Origin: Candidatus Latescibacterota bacterium
Lineage (GTDB): Bacteria > Latescibacterota > UBA2968 > UBA8231
Length of the DNA stretch: 6,669 nucleotides
NCBI GenBank assembly: GCA_022825185.1
Contig: JAJDYK010000168.1
Location: forward strand, 1-6,669
Reading direction: 5' to 3'
Below the pieces are notes generated by a model. The model saw only the letters and a program-made list of their open reading frames with translations. It had not been told where the DNA came from and searched no databases. The position numbers and the translations under genes were made by a program. Positions 4,826-6,669 of this stretch are shown here, in pieces. Position 1 is the first letter of the stretch; each line of letters opens with the position of its first letter.

Positions 4826-6597
4826 ATCCGCTTCTCCAAACTCGCGATTACCGCCTCGGCCAAGCGCCGCGCTGCCGCCCGATCCGTCGGCGGGCCGCCC
4901 GCGGGAGCAAAACGCGCAAAATCGCAGCGCGTCAGTAAATCGCGCAACGCGGCAATCGTCTCGTCCTCGACTTGGCGCGTCGCCAAGACCTCAGCGCAGA
5001 CCTCAACGGTCAAACCAGCCGCAGCAAGGTTGAGACGGTCGGCCACGAATTCCAGCAGCGCAGCGCGGACCTCGCCGTAGAACTCGGCCTCAGTGCCGCC
5101 CTCAAGTAAGGCATCGGCGCGAGCCAAGCGGCGGCCAGCTTCGCCTTTGGCCCGACGCTGACGCGCGTACGCCACATCGCCCTGCAAGCGCCGCTGGTGG
5201 CGTTGCCACACAAGCAGGGCAAAAAAGGCGAGGGGCAGCGCCCCCTGCAAGGTCCAAAACCAATAGCTGTTGTACAGCATGGATCCCGCGCCGAGGATTT
5301 CGGCGTCGGGTTTGATATAGCGAATGTCTTCCCCGACGGCCTCGATGTCGCGCCGGCTCAGCCCGTAGTTCACCCCTTCATCTTCGGCACTTCCCTCGCT
5401 GTGAATGGTAATCGGAGCGGATTTGAGTACCTCGTAGCGCGCTTGGTGTGGATCGAAGTACGCAAAGCGCAACGGCGGGATGTTCAAGGTACCGCCCTGC
5501 TCGGGAATCAAGATGTACTCGAAGAGGCGGCGGCCCCCGTACACGCCGTTGGTAATCCGCTCTTCTTCCTCGACCTTGGGGTCGTAGAGCTTGACGCCAG
5601 TGGCCGCATCGACTTGCAGAGGCTGCACCGAGGCCATGTTGCCCTCGCCCTCGATCAGTACGCGCAGCGTTACCGGATCTCCGACCGCGACTTGGGTCGG
5701 CTGGGCTTCGACGCTGAGCTGGAAGCGCCCCACTGCACCGGTAAATTCCTCGGGGCGGCCCTGCTCGGGCAGCGGCAGCACCTCGATTTGCAATTCTTCA
5801 CTTTGCAGGAGCACTGAGCGCGAGCGGCCAAAAAACGGATCGCCACCGAAAAAGTCGTCGAGCGCACTACCGCGGCGTGAGCGCTGTTGAGGAATGTCGC
5901 AGGAAACGGCCAATGTGCCGACGGCATGGGTTCCCGCGCCGGTGGGAAAAAGGGCCACGCGCCGCAGCGGCGCGACGTTGTAGGACACGCCGCCGCGCAT
6001 CTCCTGATGTGACTCTAGCTGTTGGGCGACAAAGAGATCTTCGGTCCAAAACCCGACAAAGGTCGGCAGCTTGTTGAAGCTGACGTTGCGAGGTTGGATG
6101 CGGTAGAACAGGTCGTAGGACACGGTGACTTGCTGCCCCACGTAAGCCCGCTCGTGGTCGGCGCGCGCCAATACGAAGATGGGGGGCTCTCCCTGGCCGG
6201 CTTGCGTGCTGCTGGTGCCACGGACGATCTCGACAGTGATGGGCTTGGTCTCATAGCGCTCGCCGTCCATTTCCAGTTGCATCGGGCCGATGGTCAAAGT
6301 ACCGACTCGCTTGGCATAGAGGATGTACGTTAGATCGCGGGAAAAGGTGATGTCGGTGTTTCTCATCTCCATCCGCGTGCTAGTCGCTGGCCCTTCGACA
6401 TGGAAATCCTTTAGCTCAAACGCTGGCGTCACTTGGCTCAACTGCTTGTCGGAGGTGATGCGGAGCGTCAAGCGAATCGGCTCGCTCTGACTGGCGCGCG
6501 TGCGATCGACAGATGCCTCGAACTGAATCGTCGCCTCTACAGCGCTGGACGCCACCAGCGCCCACAGCACTAACGGTATGGTCAGCCGCGCCTTCAC
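4822..6597 (-). CDS. batD: BatD family protein (oxygen-tolerance type), signal peptide and C-terminal membrane anchor
   Basis: This 591-residue protein fits BatD. It has a cleavable signal peptide (1 to about 22, likely cut near VEA), then a large beta-rich periplasmic region with immunoglobulin-like repeats. Recognisable family spots are VGFWTEDL (around 182-190), the acidic/aromatic LDDFFGGDPFFGRS (around 247-260) and FTGAVGRFQLSVEA...VGDPVTLRVLIEGEGN (around 284-323). One membrane helix follows (about 443-464, YWFWTLQGALPLAFFALLVW), then a cytoplasmic helical tail of about 125 residues, as is common in BatD. The start is a GTG at 6595-6597. An in-frame TAG lies just upstream at 6604-6606, and the GTG overlaps the stop of the preceding gene as GTGA, so little else is possible. 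No strong ribosome-binding site is seen, consistent with translational coupling. The antisense open frame of about 200 codons inside it is a shadow. Confidence 0.92.
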   Translation of the reverse strand: MKARLTIPLVLWALVASSAVEATIQFEASVDRTRASQSEPIRLTLRITSDKQLSQVTPAFELKDFHVEGPATSTRMEMRNTDITFSRDLTYILYAKRVGTLTIGPMQLEMDGERYETKPITVEIVRGTSSTQAGQGEPPIFVLARADHERAYVGQQVTVSYDLFYRIQPRNVSFNKLPTFVGFWTEDLFVAQQLESHQEMRGGVSYNVAPLRRVALFPTGAGTHAVGTLAVSCDIPQQRSRRGSALDDFFGGDPFFGRSRSVLLQSEELQIEVLPLPEQGRPEEFTGAVGRFQLSVEAQPTQVAVGDPVTLRVLIEGEGNMASVQPLQVDAATGVKLYDPKVEEEERITNGVYGGRRLFEYILIPEQGGTLNIPPLRFAYFDPHQARYEVLKSAPITIHSEGSAEDEGVNYGLSRRDIEAVGEDIRYIKPDAEILGAGSMLYNSYWFWTLQGALPLAFFALLVWQRHQRRLQGDVAYARQRRAKGEAGRRLARADALLEGGTEAEFYGEVRAALLEFVADRLNLAAAGLTVEVCAEVLATRQVEDETIAALRDLLTRCDFARFAPAGGPPTDRAAARRLAEAVIASLEKRI

Positions 6598-6669
6598 CAG
6601 TCCCTAGTCTGCGCTTTGCCAGTGGCGCGAAACCGGCGCTTCTGAGCGTCCAACTCGCGGTTTTTGAGC
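6594..6669 (-). CDS. C-terminal tail of a BatC-like (TPR) protein, partial
   Basis: Only the last 24 complete codons are in the window, ending in TGA at 6594-6596. The tail reads LKNRELDAQKRRF followed by RATGKAQTRDW. It is strongly basic and ends in a tryptophan, resembling the Lys/Arg-rich, W-terminated tails of TPR proteins that precede batD. The GTGA overlap with the batD start and the batABCDE gene order both support a real, co-transcribed gene. Of the other two frames, one stops at TAG (6604-6606) with no such pattern. Whether this is a separate BatC or the end of a BatB-BatC fusion lies beyond the edge. Confidence 0.55.
   Translation of the reverse strand, partial: LKNRELDAQKRRFRATGKAQTRDW

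Noticed and set aside
5197..5817. Plus-strand open frame of 206 codons inside batD
   Set aside because: It lies fully antisense to a well-supported batD frame with signal peptide, family motifs and membrane anchor. Its translation shows no domain, and long antisense frames are common in GC-rich DNA.

Overview
This window looks like a piece of a moderately GC-rich bacterial chromosome from an uncultivated lineage. A Bat operon tail, a Gfo/Idh/MocA oxidoreductase, an isolated cytochrome-oxidase-like lipoprotein and a palindromic intergenic element together recall metagenome-derived genomes of the Latescibacterota/Poribacteria/planctomycete kind. That placement is an impression from gene content, not a phylogenetic result.

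Layout, left to right. Positions 1-318 (minus) hold the first 106 codons of an unrecognised gene that runs off the left edge. A 169-base divergent spacer (319-487) carries two good sigma70-like promoters, back to back. The right-hand one drives a lipoprotein (488-934, plus) with a cytochrome c oxidase subunit II cupredoxin fold whose CuA ligand set is mostly missing. Converging on it is a two-gene minus-strand cassette (2769 to 1028): an OLD/RecF-like ABC-type ATPase followed, with a 4-base overlap, by a DUF4276 protein with Toprim-like residues. This pair has the architecture of ATPase plus Toprim anti-phage modules, and sampled lines of it are more AT-rich than the genes to its right.

Next, also on the minus strand, come a Gfo/Idh/MocA oxidoreductase (3990 to 2935), a short spacer with a perfect 8-bp palindrome (4037-4057), and the end of a Bat (aerotolerance-type) operon. 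The operon reads from the right edge leftward as a BatC-like C-terminal tail (6669 to 6594), batD (6597 to 4822) and batE (4825 to 4073). Each junction is a 4-base stop/start overlap (GTGA, then ATGA), so the three are almost certainly co-transcribed and translationally coupled. batA/batB and the regulatory MoxR-type ATPase would be expected beyond the right edge.

The genes fall into three unrelated jobs: an envelope-associated Bat complex, a sugar-type oxidoreductase, and a probable defence cassette beside an orphan copper-protein relative. The best candidates for something new are the ATPase/DUF4276 cassette and the lipoprotein with a dismantled CuA site. No tRNA, rRNA, CRISPR array, transposase or integrase was seen. 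No gene-free stretch exceeds 170 bases.
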